Shown here piece by piece: positions 27,362-35,769 of a stretch of 35,769 nt of DNA. The notes under the pieces are model-generated. The model ran no database searches. It was not told the DNA's origin and saw nothing but the letters and a program-made list of their open reading frames with translations. Made by a program: the position numbers and the translations under genes. Source of the stretch: CAYWVR01 sp964461715 (lineage in GTDB: Bacteria; Planctomycetota; Phycisphaerae; FEN-1346); assembly GCA_964461715.1 (NCBI GenBank), contig CAYWVR010000033.1, forward strand, positions 1 through 35,769, given 5' to 3'. Numbering within the stretch: position 1 is the stretch's first letter; the number at the start of each line of letters is the position of its first letter.

Positions 27362-27393
27362 GCGGGTCCGTCCTCTCAGGCGCCGGGAGGCGT

Positions 27394-27422
27394 ATTGTAA
27401 GGGCCGGGATTTCGGCGAGCAA
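27394..27422 (-). promoter_or_regulatory. Predicted promoter of queD
   Basis: On the minus strand TTGCTC (27417-27422), a 17-base spacer and TACAAT (27394-27399, five of six consensus bases). The predicted start of transcription is near 27387, about 26 bases before the ATG. Confidence 0.6.
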
Positions 27423-27447
27423 GGGCCTTTCCGAGCCCGAGAAGCGC

Positions 27448-27476
27448 TTGACCAGCCCCCCTTTATGGCGTATCAA
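27448..27476 (+). promoter_or_regulatory. Promoter of the 89-aa gene
   Basis: TTGACC (27448-27453), a 17-base spacer and TATCAA (27471-27476). The predicted start of transcription near 27483 leaves a 27-base leader with AGGGGAG ahead of the ATG. Confidence 0.7.
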
Positions 27477-27509
27477 TAGAAAAGGGGACACGTCCATCGC
27501 AGGGGAGCC

Positions 27510-27779
27510 ATGCCCGAACCGGACGCCGAGAACAAGAAGGTGACCCTCCTGATGGGCCTCGGGTTCGACGGTCGCGACGGCCACGTGCGCATCACGCGCG
27601 GCGGCAATTTCCGCCTCTTCGGCGGGAGCGAGGAGACCCACGAGGTCATGCAGGAGAAGGCCATCCGCTTCAACGAGAAGCTCGCCGACCGGGGCAAGCG
27701 GATCGACCAGATCACGAAGGACGAGTTCCGCGACATCGCCCACGAGATCGGTCTGTCGGACAAGCAGATCGCCGACTGA
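27510..27779 (+). CDS. Uncharacterised 89-aa protein
   Basis: A small soluble protein with a beta-hairpin-like start (KKVTLLMGLGFDGRDGHVRITR, then GGNFRLFGGSEETHEVMQ) and a helical second half with alternating charge (AIRFNEKLADRGKRIDQITKDEFRDIAHEIGL). No signal peptide or membrane segment. No family name was recognised, although the GGSEETHExMQ and RGKRxxxxxxxEF patterns look conserved and not random. It has its own promoter and its own intrinsic terminator, so it is an independent transcription unit and probably well expressed. It could be a small regulatory or nucleic-acid-associated protein; that is speculation. Confidence 0.8.
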   Translation: MPEPDAENKKVTLLMGLGFDGRDGHVRITRGGNFRLFGGSEETHEVMQEKAIRFNEKLADRGKRIDQITKDEFRDIAHEIGLSDKQIAD

Positions 27780-27786
27780 TTTTCAT

Positions 27787-27822
27787 AATCCTGTGCCGAC
27801 TATCGGCGCGGGATTTTCTTTC
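27787..27822 (+). terminator. Rho-independent terminator of the 89-aa gene
   Basis: A 13-bp stem at 27787-27799 and 27803-27815 with a CTA loop and only a few G-T pairs, followed by TTCTTTCT. It begins eight bases after the stop codon at 27779. It is the only classical stem-plus-T-run terminator seen in the window. Confidence 0.85.
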
Positions 27823-27929
27823 TCGTCTCGCCGATTATCGTGGCATTGTTGATCGTTTCGCATTCGTTCTTATCTCTGTGAATCCGGGCAAGCCGGGTAC
27901 GCTTGCGGCCCCGTTTGGCGCAAAACGAG

Positions 27930-28009
27930 AAACCGTTTATCTCTCCGCGACACACTTTTCGCGACTTTCGGGGGGGTACCCGGGGGGTAAGCGGGGGGTA
28001 CCGGGGGGG
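27930..28009. repeat. Dispersed repeat element, copy 2, with four G tracts
   Basis: Direct-orientation partner of positions 1-66: AAACCGTTTATC, GCGACACACTTTTCGCGACTTTC, then a G-rich tail. The tail has four tracts, 27970-27976 (7 G), 27982-27987 (6), 27993-27998 (6) and 28003-28009 (7), joined by TACCC, TAAGC and TACC. This forms a 10-11-base tandem unit and a textbook intramolecular G-quadruplex motif on the plus strand. It lies 150 bp downstream of a gene end and about 275 bp upstream of the next gene, within an AT-richer intergenic region. Function unknown. Confidence 0.8.
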
Positions 28010-28284
28010 TCTTGCACGTTTTTCGGCGCTTCTTGCACGAAGTCGCGCGCTAGTCCGGCCGGTCGCGGGGCTTCCGCCCGTGACTCGTGACGCAAACCTT
28101 TTGGACGGATGACGCCCAGGCTATGGGGGCGAGTCGGCCCTGCGCGTCGGGCCGGCCGCCGAGGCGCGGACCCGTTGCAGGTAGGGATTGAGACGTGCGC
28201 ACTCCTGTGTGCCGTGCCCGTCCTTCGTGATCCGAACCGCCCCCGCCCTTTCCGCCGCGTGCGGTGGGGGCCTACAATGGGTCG
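28010..28284. other. Intergenic region with a spaced direct repeat
   Basis: TCTTGCACG occurs at 28010-28018 and again at 28031-28039, 21 bases apart (two helical turns), right after the G-tract tail. No gene was recognised in the rest of this stretch apart from the promoter of the next gene at its end. Confidence 0.4.
28249..28278 (+). promoter_or_regulatory. Predicted promoter of the DUF255 gene
   Basis: The -10 is TACAAT at 28273-28278. A weak -35, TTTCCG (28249-28254), lies 18 bases upstream. The ATG at 28285 is only six bases after the -10, so the mRNA would be leaderless. Confidence 0.45.
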
Positions 28285-30531
<2,247 letters not shown>

Positions 30532-30581
30532 GGCCTCACGGGGGCGCCATCGGTCATCCGTTCGAGCTTCGGCACCCGGCC

Positions 30582-30610
30582 TTGAACCTGCCGCCGGCCG
30601 CGCCTATCAT
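30582..30610 (+). promoter_or_regulatory. Promoter of the flavodiiron gene
   Basis: TTGAAC (30582-30587), a 17-base spacer and TATCAT (30605-30610, five of six consensus bases). A leader of about 50 bases precedes the ATG at 30666. Confidence 0.75.
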
Positions 30611-30665
30611 GCACGAAGGACCGGCCCCGCAGCCCGGGTCGCGGGGGGCACGAAAGGGAGACAGC

Positions 30666-31925
30666 ATGAGCGGCGCCTTCAAGGCGGTTCCCGTCGCCGA
30701 ACACGTCCATTGGGTCGGGGCGATCGACTGGAACATCCGCGAGTTTCACGGCTACGCGACGCATCGCGGGACGACCTACAACGCCTTCCTCGTCACAGCC
30801 GACCGCGTGACCCTCATCGACACGGTCAAGGCCCCGTTCCGCGACGAGATGATGTCGCGGATCGCGTCGGTCGTCGACCCGGGGGCGATCGACCTGATCG
30901 TCTCGAACCATTCGGAGATGGATCATTCCGGATGTCTTCCCCAGACGATCGAGGCCGTGCGGCCCGCGAAGGTCGTCGCCAGCGCGCACGGCGTCAAGAA
31001 CCTCGATGCCCACTTCCGCCTGGGCGAGCGGGTCGAGGCGATCGAGGACGGCGGGTCGGTGGACCTCGGGACCATGAACCTGACGTTTCTCGAGACGAAG
31101 ATGCTTCACTGGCCGGACTCGATGGTCTCGTACCTCCCGCAAGAGCAGGTCCTTTTTTCGCAGGACGCCTTCGGCCAGCACCTCGCCACCCGCCGCCTCT
31201 GGGCCGACGAGAACCCCGCCGCCGTCCTCCACGAGGAGGCCGAGAAGTATTATGCGAATATCCTGATGCCCTATGCTCCGCTGGTCGCGAAGACCGTGGC
31301 GAAGCTCGGCGAGATGGACCTTCCGATGGCGGTTCTCGCCCCGGACCACGGACCGCTCTACCGGCGCGACTTCGACTGGATCGTCGGCCGCTATGCCGCT
31401 TGGAGTGATTCGCCGCCCTCGAGGAAGGCCGTCGTCGTCTACGACACGATGTGGCAGAGCGACACGTTGATGGCCCGGGCGGTGGCGGAGGGCCTGGCGG
31501 ACGCCGGGGCCGGGCCGGTCCAGGTCCTCTCGATGCACAGCGCCCACCGAAGCGACGTGGCCACGGAGGTGCTGGAGGCCGGGGCCCTGGTCGTCGGGAG
31601 CCCGACGCTGAACCAGAACCTCTACCCGACGATGTCGGACGTGCTCTCGTATCTGCATGGTCTGAAGCGGCGGGGCCTCGTGGGGGCGTGCTTCGGCTCC
31701 TACGGCTGGTCCTCGGGGGCCGTGCGCCAGCTCGAAGAGTGGCTCGAGAAGATGAAAATCGACCGCGTCGCGGACTCGGTCAGCGTCAACTTCGTGCCCG
31801 ACGACGCGGCCCTCGCGGCGTGCCGCGACCTCGGCCGGACGGTGGCCGAGGCGATGGCGGCGAAGGCGACAGGGCAGGTTCGAGACGCGTCCGGTCCCGG
31901 CCCGGCCGGCCCACTTTCCTCGTGA
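30666..31925 (+). CDS. Flavodiiron protein (A-type, FprA-like)
   Basis: A 419-aa soluble enzyme that reduces O2 to water or NO to N2O. The N-terminal metallo-beta-lactamase-like domain has the diiron ligand set: HSEMDH (82-87), the His of MLHWPDS, the Asp of SQDAFGQH and the His of PDHGPLY. The C-terminal flavodoxin domain starts near residue 258 (KAVVVYDTMWQSDTLMARAVAEGL) with further FMN contacts at GSPTLNQNLYPT and GSYGWSSGAV. No rubredoxin or flavin-reductase extension is fused and no rubredoxin gene is adjacent, so the electron donor is encoded elsewhere. AAAGGGAG precedes the ATG. It fits an anaerobe or microaerophile coping with oxygen or nitric oxide. Confidence 0.95.
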   Translation: MSGAFKAVPVAEHVHWVGAIDWNIREFHGYATHRGTTYNAFLVTADRVTLIDTVKAPFRDEMMSRIASVVDPGAIDLIVSNHSEMDHSGCLPQTIEAVRPAKVVASAHGVKNLDAHFRLGERVEAIEDGGSVDLGTMNLTFLETKMLHWPDSMVSYLPQEQVLFSQDAFGQHLATRRLWADENPAAVLHEEAEKYYANILMPYAPLVAKTVAKLGEMDLPMAVLAPDHGPLYRRDFDWIVGRYAAWSDSPPSRKAVVVYDTMWQSDTLMARAVAEGLADAGAGPVQVLSMHSAHRSDVATEVLEAGALVVGSPTLNQNLYPTMSDVLSYLHGLKRRGLVGACFGSYGWSSGAVRQLEEWLEKMKIDRVADSVSVNFVPDDAALAACRDLGRTVAEAMAAKATGQVRDASGPGPAGPLSS

Positions 31926-31939
31926 CGAATCTTCGCGAC

Positions 31940-31969
31940 GCAGGGCCACGCGGTCCCGCGTGGCCCTGC
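31940..31969 (+). terminator. Strong hairpin after the flavodiiron gene (no T run)
   Basis: A perfect 13-bp stem, GCAGGGCCACGCG paired with CGCGTGGCCCTGC, and a GTCC loop, 14 bases after the stop codon. No T run follows, so it may act as an RNA 3'-end stabiliser or an L-shaped/I-shaped terminator and not a classical one. Confidence 0.6.
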
Positions 31970-31994
31970 CACCTGCGATGCGGCTCACCCGGCC

Positions 31995-32023
31995 TTGAAC
32001 GCCCCGGCGGCGGCGGGTAGGAT
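31995..32023 (+). promoter_or_regulatory. Promoter of the membrane glycosyltransferase
   Basis: TTGAAC (31995-32000), a 17-base spacer and TAGGAT (32018-32023). The ATG at 32032 is only eight bases after the -10 and has no ribosome site, so translation is probably leaderless or nearly so. Confidence 0.65.
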
Positions 32024-32031
32024 GCGGGCCC

Positions 32032-33588
32032 ATGACGAGCCCCTCGACCTTGTCGCCGGACCCCGCAGGCCGCCGGGCCTGGTGGATCGTATTGGCCCTG
32101 CTGGGCCTCGTTTACGCCCTCGGCGTCAACGACGCCTGGGCTATCTCCGCCGACGGGAGCCTGTACCTGGCCCTGGGGCGGAGTCTGGCCGAGGGGCGGG
32201 GCATGGCGTACGGGGGGCGGCAGTGGTGGACGATCCCGCCGATGCTTCCGGCCCTGGTGGCCGCGTGTCGCCTCCTCGTCGGACGCCATTTCTGGCTCCT
32301 GAACGCGGCACTGAGCGCGGCGGGGCTGGCGTCGGCGGCGTGGGTGTCGCGGGTGGCGGCGCGGCGGGACGGGGAACGGATGGCGGCGGCGGTCCTCGCG
32401 GTCGCGGGTTTCTCGGCGTACCTCTACGCCACCAGCGCCCGCATTCACACCGACGCCCTCTTTGCCGCGCTCGTGGCCGGAGCGATCTGGGCCCTGGCGC
32501 GGCCCGGGCGGATGTCGCCGGGGTGGGCGGCGGTCGGGGCGGCGCTCGTGACGGCGGCGATCTTCACGCGGCTGGTGGGCGTGGTTCTGGCGGGCGGGGT
32601 CTTCGTGGGGTTGATCCTGAAGTGGCGGCAGGCGGGGCGGCAGCGGGGGGCGTGGATCATGGTGGCCGCGGGGGGTGCGGCGGTCGTGGCGGCGACCGTG
32701 GTCTGGCTCGTCTGGGTCCGGCCGCGGGCCGACGCCGGGGTGGGAGATTACCTGACCGTGATTCCGGACTGGCTGGCCCGGCTGGCCGAGACGACGTACT
32801 GGGCCGGCCTTCTGCGGGCCGCCGGCCGGGCGCCGGGGGCCGTGTTCGGGGCGATCACCGGCCAGAACGCCCCCCTCTGGGCGGCGGCGGCGCCGGCGGC
32901 ACTGGTCGTGTGGGGGCTCGTGGCGATGGCCCGCCGGGGAGCGTGGGTCGTGGTGTGCGCCGCCGGGCTGTACGTCGCGTTCCTGGTGGTCTACACCGAG
33001 GGGGCCGTGGCCCGGCGCTACATCCTGCCCGTCATGCCGATTCTGGTCTGGGCCCTGCTTGTGGGGGCACGGGAGGCGGCCGCGCGACTTCGCCGGCGGC
33101 GGCCGGAGCGGGCCCGGCGGGCGGCCCTCTGGACGACGGCGGCGGTGTGCCTGGGGATCAGCCTTCCGAAGCTCGCTCGCGAGGTCGTCTGGCTCCGCCA
33201 CCCGGATTTCTATCGGGTCTACGAGAAGGGCGAGTGGGCCGCGGTGGTCGCCGCGGGGGCGTGGCTGCGCGACCACGCCGACCCGGCCCGCGACACGCTC
33301 GCGAGCCACGAGGCCACCGTCCTGCACGTCCTCACGCACCTGGAGCTGTGTGCCCCGGACCTGCCGCAGGGCACGTCCGGGCCCTGGGAACGGTACCAGA
33401 TGACGCCGTCGGTGTACGCGTCGACGGTGGAGGCGTCGGGCGGCCGCTTCGCCGTGCTTCCGAGGGGGGGGTCGTGGGACGAAGTGGCGGCCCATCTGGA
33501 GGCGTCGGGGGCGTTCCGGCCCGCCGCAAGTCTGGGCGAGATCGTGATTTACGTGCGAACGGACGGCAGGGCGTCGCCCGTACCCTAG
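32032..33588 (+). CDS. GT-C-type membrane glycosyltransferase (GT39/ArnT-like)
   Basis: A 518-aa polytopic membrane protein with about ten hydrophobic helices, then a soluble C-terminal domain from about residue 385. The first loop (AWAISADGSLYLALGRSLAEGRGM) carries an Asp in the place of the catalytic acidic residue of GT-C enzymes such as ArnT and protein-O-mannosyltransferases, followed by WTIPPMLPALVAACR. Such enzymes move sugars from polyprenyl-phosphate donors onto lipids or proteins on the outer face of the inner membrane. The adjacent GT2 and DUF2304 genes supply a matching polyprenyl-sugar context. Its stop overlaps that of the convergent GT2 gene in a shared CTAG. Confidence 0.8.
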   Translation: MTSPSTLSPDPAGRRAWWIVLALLGLVYALGVNDAWAISADGSLYLALGRSLAEGRGMAYGGRQWWTIPPMLPALVAACRLLVGRHFWLLNAALSAAGLASAAWVSRVAARRDGERMAAAVLAVAGFSAYLYATSARIHTDALFAALVAGAIWALARPGRMSPGWAAVGAALVTAAIFTRLVGVVLAGGVFVGLILKWRQAGRQRGAWIMVAAGGAAVVAATVVWLVWVRPRADAGVGDYLTVIPDWLARLAETTYWAGLLRAAGRAPGAVFGAITGQNAPLWAAAAPAALVVWGLVAMARRGAWVVVCAAGLYVAFLVVYTEGAVARRYILPVMPILVWALLVGAREAAARLRRRRPERARRAALWTTAAVCLGISLPKLAREVVWLRHPDFYRVYEKGEWAAVVAAGAWLRDHADPARDTLASHEATVLHVLTHLELCAPDLPQGTSGPWERYQMTPSVYASTVEASGGRFAVLPRGGSWDEVAAHLEASGAFRPAASLGEIVIYVRTDGRASPVP

Positions 33589-34634
33589 TCGCGCAGCGCG
33601 ACGTCGCGCGCCTCGATGCCGAATCGCCGGAAGAGGCGGACGAAGTCGGCGAACCGGAGCCGCCCGCTCGCGAGGACCCAGCGTCGCTTGCGCAGCATCA
33701 TGGGCAGCCCCGCCGCCGCCTCCTTCCAGGCCTGGAGCAGGATGCGGGCCATCTCGCCCTTGGACCGCTCGCCCGCCATGGCCCCCGCCCGGCCGCGCCC
33801 CGTCACGGCCCCGAGCACCTGCCACGTGATGCGATACGCCGACCATGCCGCGCCGTAGAGGATGAGCCACGTCGGGAAGTTCTTGACGGCCACCCAGATG
33901 CGGTTCCGCTCGACCAGGCGCACGAGGAACGGCGAGACGCTTCCGCTGGAGGCGGCATGGTGGTGGTGGACGAAGGCGTCGGGCACGTAAAGGCTCCGCC
34001 ATCCCCTCCTCTGGGCCCGCCAGCCCATGTCGGTCTCGTCGGCGTAGGCGAAGAAGTCCTCGTCGTAGATCTCGCCGCTCGGCAGCCGCAGGTCCTCGAG
34101 CATCGCCCGGCGATAGAGGCAAAGGCAGTCGGAGGCGTAGAAGACCTCGGCGGGCTCGCGGTGCGCTTCGGGCGGTTCGGCCCGTCCGCGCCCGAGAGCC
34201 AGGCCGTCCGGGCAGACGACGATGCCGGTGGCGTCGACGCGTCCGGTCTCGGCGAGGACGATGCAGGGCGTCGCGCTGCCGGCGTGCGGGTCGGCCTCCA
34301 GGGCCGCCACAAGTTTCGTCACGGCGTCCGGGGCGAGGCGCGTGTCGTTGTTGCACAGGAGGACGTAGGGCGTCCGCGCGAGGTCGATGCCCACGTTGTT
34401 CCCGCCGCCGAAGCCGAGGTTCCGGTCGTTGACGTGGAGGCGGACGCCGGGGAACCGGCGTCGGATGAGGTCCGGCGAGCCGTCGGGCGAGGCGTTGTCG
34501 ACGACCAGGATCTCCAGGGCCGGGTGATCCTGGGCCTGGAGGCTGGCGAGGCAGTCGCCGACGACGTCGCGTCCCTTCCAGTTCAGCACCAGGGCCGTGA
34601 CGGCGGGCGGGGCAGGGCGGCCGGACGCGCTCAC
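33585..34634 (-). CDS. Family 2 glycosyltransferase (rhamnosyltransferase-like)
   Basis: A 349-aa enzyme with a GT-A fold: VTALVLNWKGRDVVGDCLASL at the N-terminus, VVDNASPDGS, RNLGFGGGNNVGI, the LLCNNDTRLAPDA metal motif (NND instead of DxD), and DEDFFAYADETDMGWRAQRRG as the catalytic-base region. This is the pattern of dTDP-rhamnosyl transferases (RfbF/WbbL-like) that build surface polysaccharides. The C-terminal 80 residues hold a hydrophobic segment and a basic tail. The GTG at 34634 overlaps the DUF2304 stop. In-frame sequence upstream of it only antisense-overlaps the neighbour and is not credible. Confidence 0.92.
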   Translation of the reverse strand: MSASGRPAPPAVTALVLNWKGRDVVGDCLASLQAQDHPALEILVVDNASPDGSPDLIRRRFPGVRLHVNDRNLGFGGGNNVGIDLARTPYVLLCNNDTRLAPDAVTKLVAALEADPHAGSATPCIVLAETGRVDATGIVVCPDGLALGRGRAEPPEAHREPAEVFYASDCLCLYRRAMLEDLRLPSGEIYDEDFFAYADETDMGWRAQRRGWRSLYVPDAFVHHHHAASSGSVSPFLVRLVERNRIWVAVKNFPTWLILYGAAWSAYRITWQVLGAVTGRGRAGAMAGERSKGEMARILLQAWKEAAAGLPMMLRKRRWVLASGRLRFADFVRLFRRFGIEARDVALRD

Positions 34635-35023
34635 GAGTCGTCCTCGTCCGGGGTCGGGTCGGCCCGGGCCTCGCCCTCGCCTCGGAGCCGCTCGACCTCC
34701 TGCCGCAGGATGGCCAGCTCCTGGCACAGGCGTTTCTCGCGGTCGCTCTGGCGCGAGATGACGACCGAGTAATGGAGCACGATGGCAGCCAGGAAGCAGA
34801 ACGCCACGAACGTCAGCAGAATGGCGTGATCGAGCCCCAGCCACGCCGCCACGTGGAACAGCACGTTCGGAAAGGCCGCGACGGCGAGGAACAGCAGCGA
34901 CGTGACGATCCAGAGGACGGCGTACTCCTCGCGGAGGTGGCGGCGGCGGATGAGGGCGAGGGTCAGGCTCAGCAGGGCGAGGCCGACGGCCAGGAGCAGG
35001 AGCCGTTGCGTGAGGCTGATCAC
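34631..35023 (-). CDS. DUF2304 membrane protein
   Basis: A 130-aa protein with three hydrophobic helices (about residues 2-22, 35-57 and 68-88) and a charged coiled-coil tail (REKRLCQELAILRQEVERLRGE) ending in an acidic stretch. The REEYAVLWIVTSLLFL and the later F-N-x-L-F pattern match DUF2304, which is commonly found between polyprenyl-phosphate GT2 genes in surface-glycan clusters. The GTG at 35023 overlaps the upstream GT2 stop (GTGA) and its own stop overlaps the next GT2 start, so all three are coupled. Confidence 0.85.
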   Translation of the reverse strand: MISLTQRLLLLAVGLALLSLTLALIRRRHLREEYAVLWIVTSLLFLAVAAFPNVLFHVAAWLGLDHAILLTFVAFCFLAAIVLHYSVVISRQSDREKRLCQELAILRQEVERLRGEGEARADPTPDEDDS

Positions 35024-35769
35024 GAGTCGGTGCCCTCCCACCGGACGCGCGGCTTCAGGGCGCTCATGAAGACCGCCAGCAGCACCCGTGTCATGTAATG
35101 GACACCGAGGGCCAGGCCGATGGAGCTGGTGCCGTGGCGCCGCCGCCGCATCGTCACCGGCCGCTCACACAGCCGGAAGCCCTGGCGATGCACGAGGACG
35201 AGCGACTCCGGCTCCGGGTAGTCCTGCGGATACTCGTGGGCAAAGAGGCCGATGGCCCGCCGCCCGGCGGCGCGGCAGCCGGAGGTGGGGTCGGTGATGC
35301 GGCGGCGCAGGACGAGGCTGGCCGCCGCCGCCAGCATCTTGATGCCCACCCACCGCATGCCCCGGGCCGTCATGCCGCGCGGCTTCAGGAACCGCGACCC
35401 GACGACCAGGTCGGCCTCTCCGGGGGCGATGGGGGCGGCCAGCGCCCGCAGCCACCGGGCTCGGTGCTGACCGTCGCCGTCGAACTGGAACGCCACGTCG
35501 TAGCCGTGGCGGTAGGCATAGCGGTAGCCCGTCTGGACGGCCCCGCCGATGCCGAGGTTCACCGGCAGCACGAGGACGCGGGCGCCGGCGCGGCGGGCGA
35601 TGTCGGCGGTGTCGTCGGCGGAGCCGTCGTCGACGACCAGCACGTCGCTCCAGGGGGCGTGCCGCCGCAGGTCCCGGATGACTCGGGCGATGGCCCCGGC
35701 CTCGTTGTAGGCCGGGACGATGGTCAGGGCCCGCCACCCGTGGGGCAGGGGCGGCGTCGCGGTCTCGCG
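35020..35769 (-). CDS. Family 2 glycosyltransferase, DPM/DPG-like (5' end outside window)
   Basis: The visible 249 residues lack the true start, which lies beyond the right edge. Order: TIVPAYNEAGAIARVI, LVVDDGSADDT, NLGIGGAVQTGYRYA, QFDGDGQH (DxD metal site), LVVGSRF, then TDPTSGCRAAGRRAI. This is the dolichyl/polyprenyl-phosphate sugar synthase type that loads a sugar on a lipid carrier for GT-C enzymes. There is no C-terminal membrane domain; the following DUF2304 protein could provide the membrane anchor. It shares an operon with DUF2304 and the second GT2. Confidence 0.92.
   Translation of the reverse strand, partial: RETATPPLPHGWRALTIVPAYNEAGAIARVIRDLRRHAPWSDVLVVDDGSADDTADIARRAGARVLVLPVNLGIGGAVQTGYRYAYRHGYDVAFQFDGDGQHRARWLRALAAPIAPGEADLVVGSRFLKPRGMTARGMRWVGIKMLAAAASLVLRRRITDPTSGCRAAGRRAIGLFAHEYPQDYPEPESLVLVHRQGFRLCERPVTMRRRRHGTSSIGLALGVHYMTRVLLAVFMSALKPRVRWEGTDS

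Noticed and set aside
28174..28194. A CRISPR-repeat-like string ending in GGGATTGAGAC
   Set aside because: It occurs once only, with no second repeat, no spacer pattern and no cas gene in the window.

Overview
The window is a stretch of chromosome from a GC-rich Gram-negative-type bacterium. Most genes look about 70% GC, they are tightly packed, and many start codons overlap the preceding stop (ATGA or GTGA). The gene set fits a free-living anaerobe or microaerophile: FeoAB ferrous iron uptake, a Rex redox repressor, a flavodiiron protein, glycogen phosphorylase, the McsA/McsB arginine-phosphorylation pair, and a hexulose-phosphate-synthase/RraA-like fusion. A very long SecA (1293 aa) and the overall style suggest Planctomycetota or a PVC relative. 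That is an inference, since there is no rRNA or other firm marker. No tRNA, rRNA, CRISPR array, transposase or prophage gene was found.

Layout. 1-2.5 kb: a repeat element at the left edge, 560 bp with no recognisable gene, then a visibly more AT-rich island with a BstYI/BglII-like restriction enzyme, its DNA methyltransferase and a 40-aa membrane peptide. 2.6-3.4 kb: a cluster of inverted repeats and a lipoprotein MsrA. 3.5-8.0 kb (minus): efp then secA. 8.1-11.7 kb (plus): a methyltransferase, a small exported peptide and glycogen phosphorylase. 11.7-12.5 kb (minus): a CPBP-family membrane protease. 12.6-15.8 kb (plus): an iron operon of a DtxR-family repressor, feoA, feoB and a FeoB-associated Cys-rich peptide, behind a promoter that contains a palindromic DtxR-like operator. 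15.8-16.5 kb (minus): rex. 16.7-22.1 kb (plus): an exported HEAT-like protein, an orphan peptide-binding protein, a SagB-type nitroreductase, a DUF523-DUF1722 protein and a DUF3592 membrane protein. 22.2-23.2 kb (plus): TM2 protein, 53-aa membrane peptide and DUF2752 protein. 23.2-27.4 kb (minus): queD with the hps/rraA fusion, and mcsA-mcsB with a sugar-phosphate-isomerase-like gene. 27.5-31.9 kb (plus): an 89-aa conserved-looking protein with its own promoter and terminator, a second copy of the repeat element, a membrane-anchored DUF255/YyaL protein and a flavodiiron protein. 32.0-35.8 kb: a GT-C-type membrane glycosyltransferase convergent with a GT2 / DUF2304 / GT2 cell-surface glycan cluster that runs off the right edge.

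The most unusual features are: (i) a dispersed element about 48-80 bp long (positions 1-66 and 27930-28009, same orientation) whose second copy ends in four G6-7 tracts; (ii) SecA, with a Cys-rich insert in the second nucleotide-binding domain and five divergent copies of a LAxWAxxxLGV unit in the helical wing region; (iii) the iron-responsive operator placed between -35 and -10 of the feo promoter; (iv) several promoters of the form TTGAxx-17-TAnnnT, two of them so close to the start codon that the mRNAs should be almost leaderless. All calls come from reading the sequence; no database searches were run.
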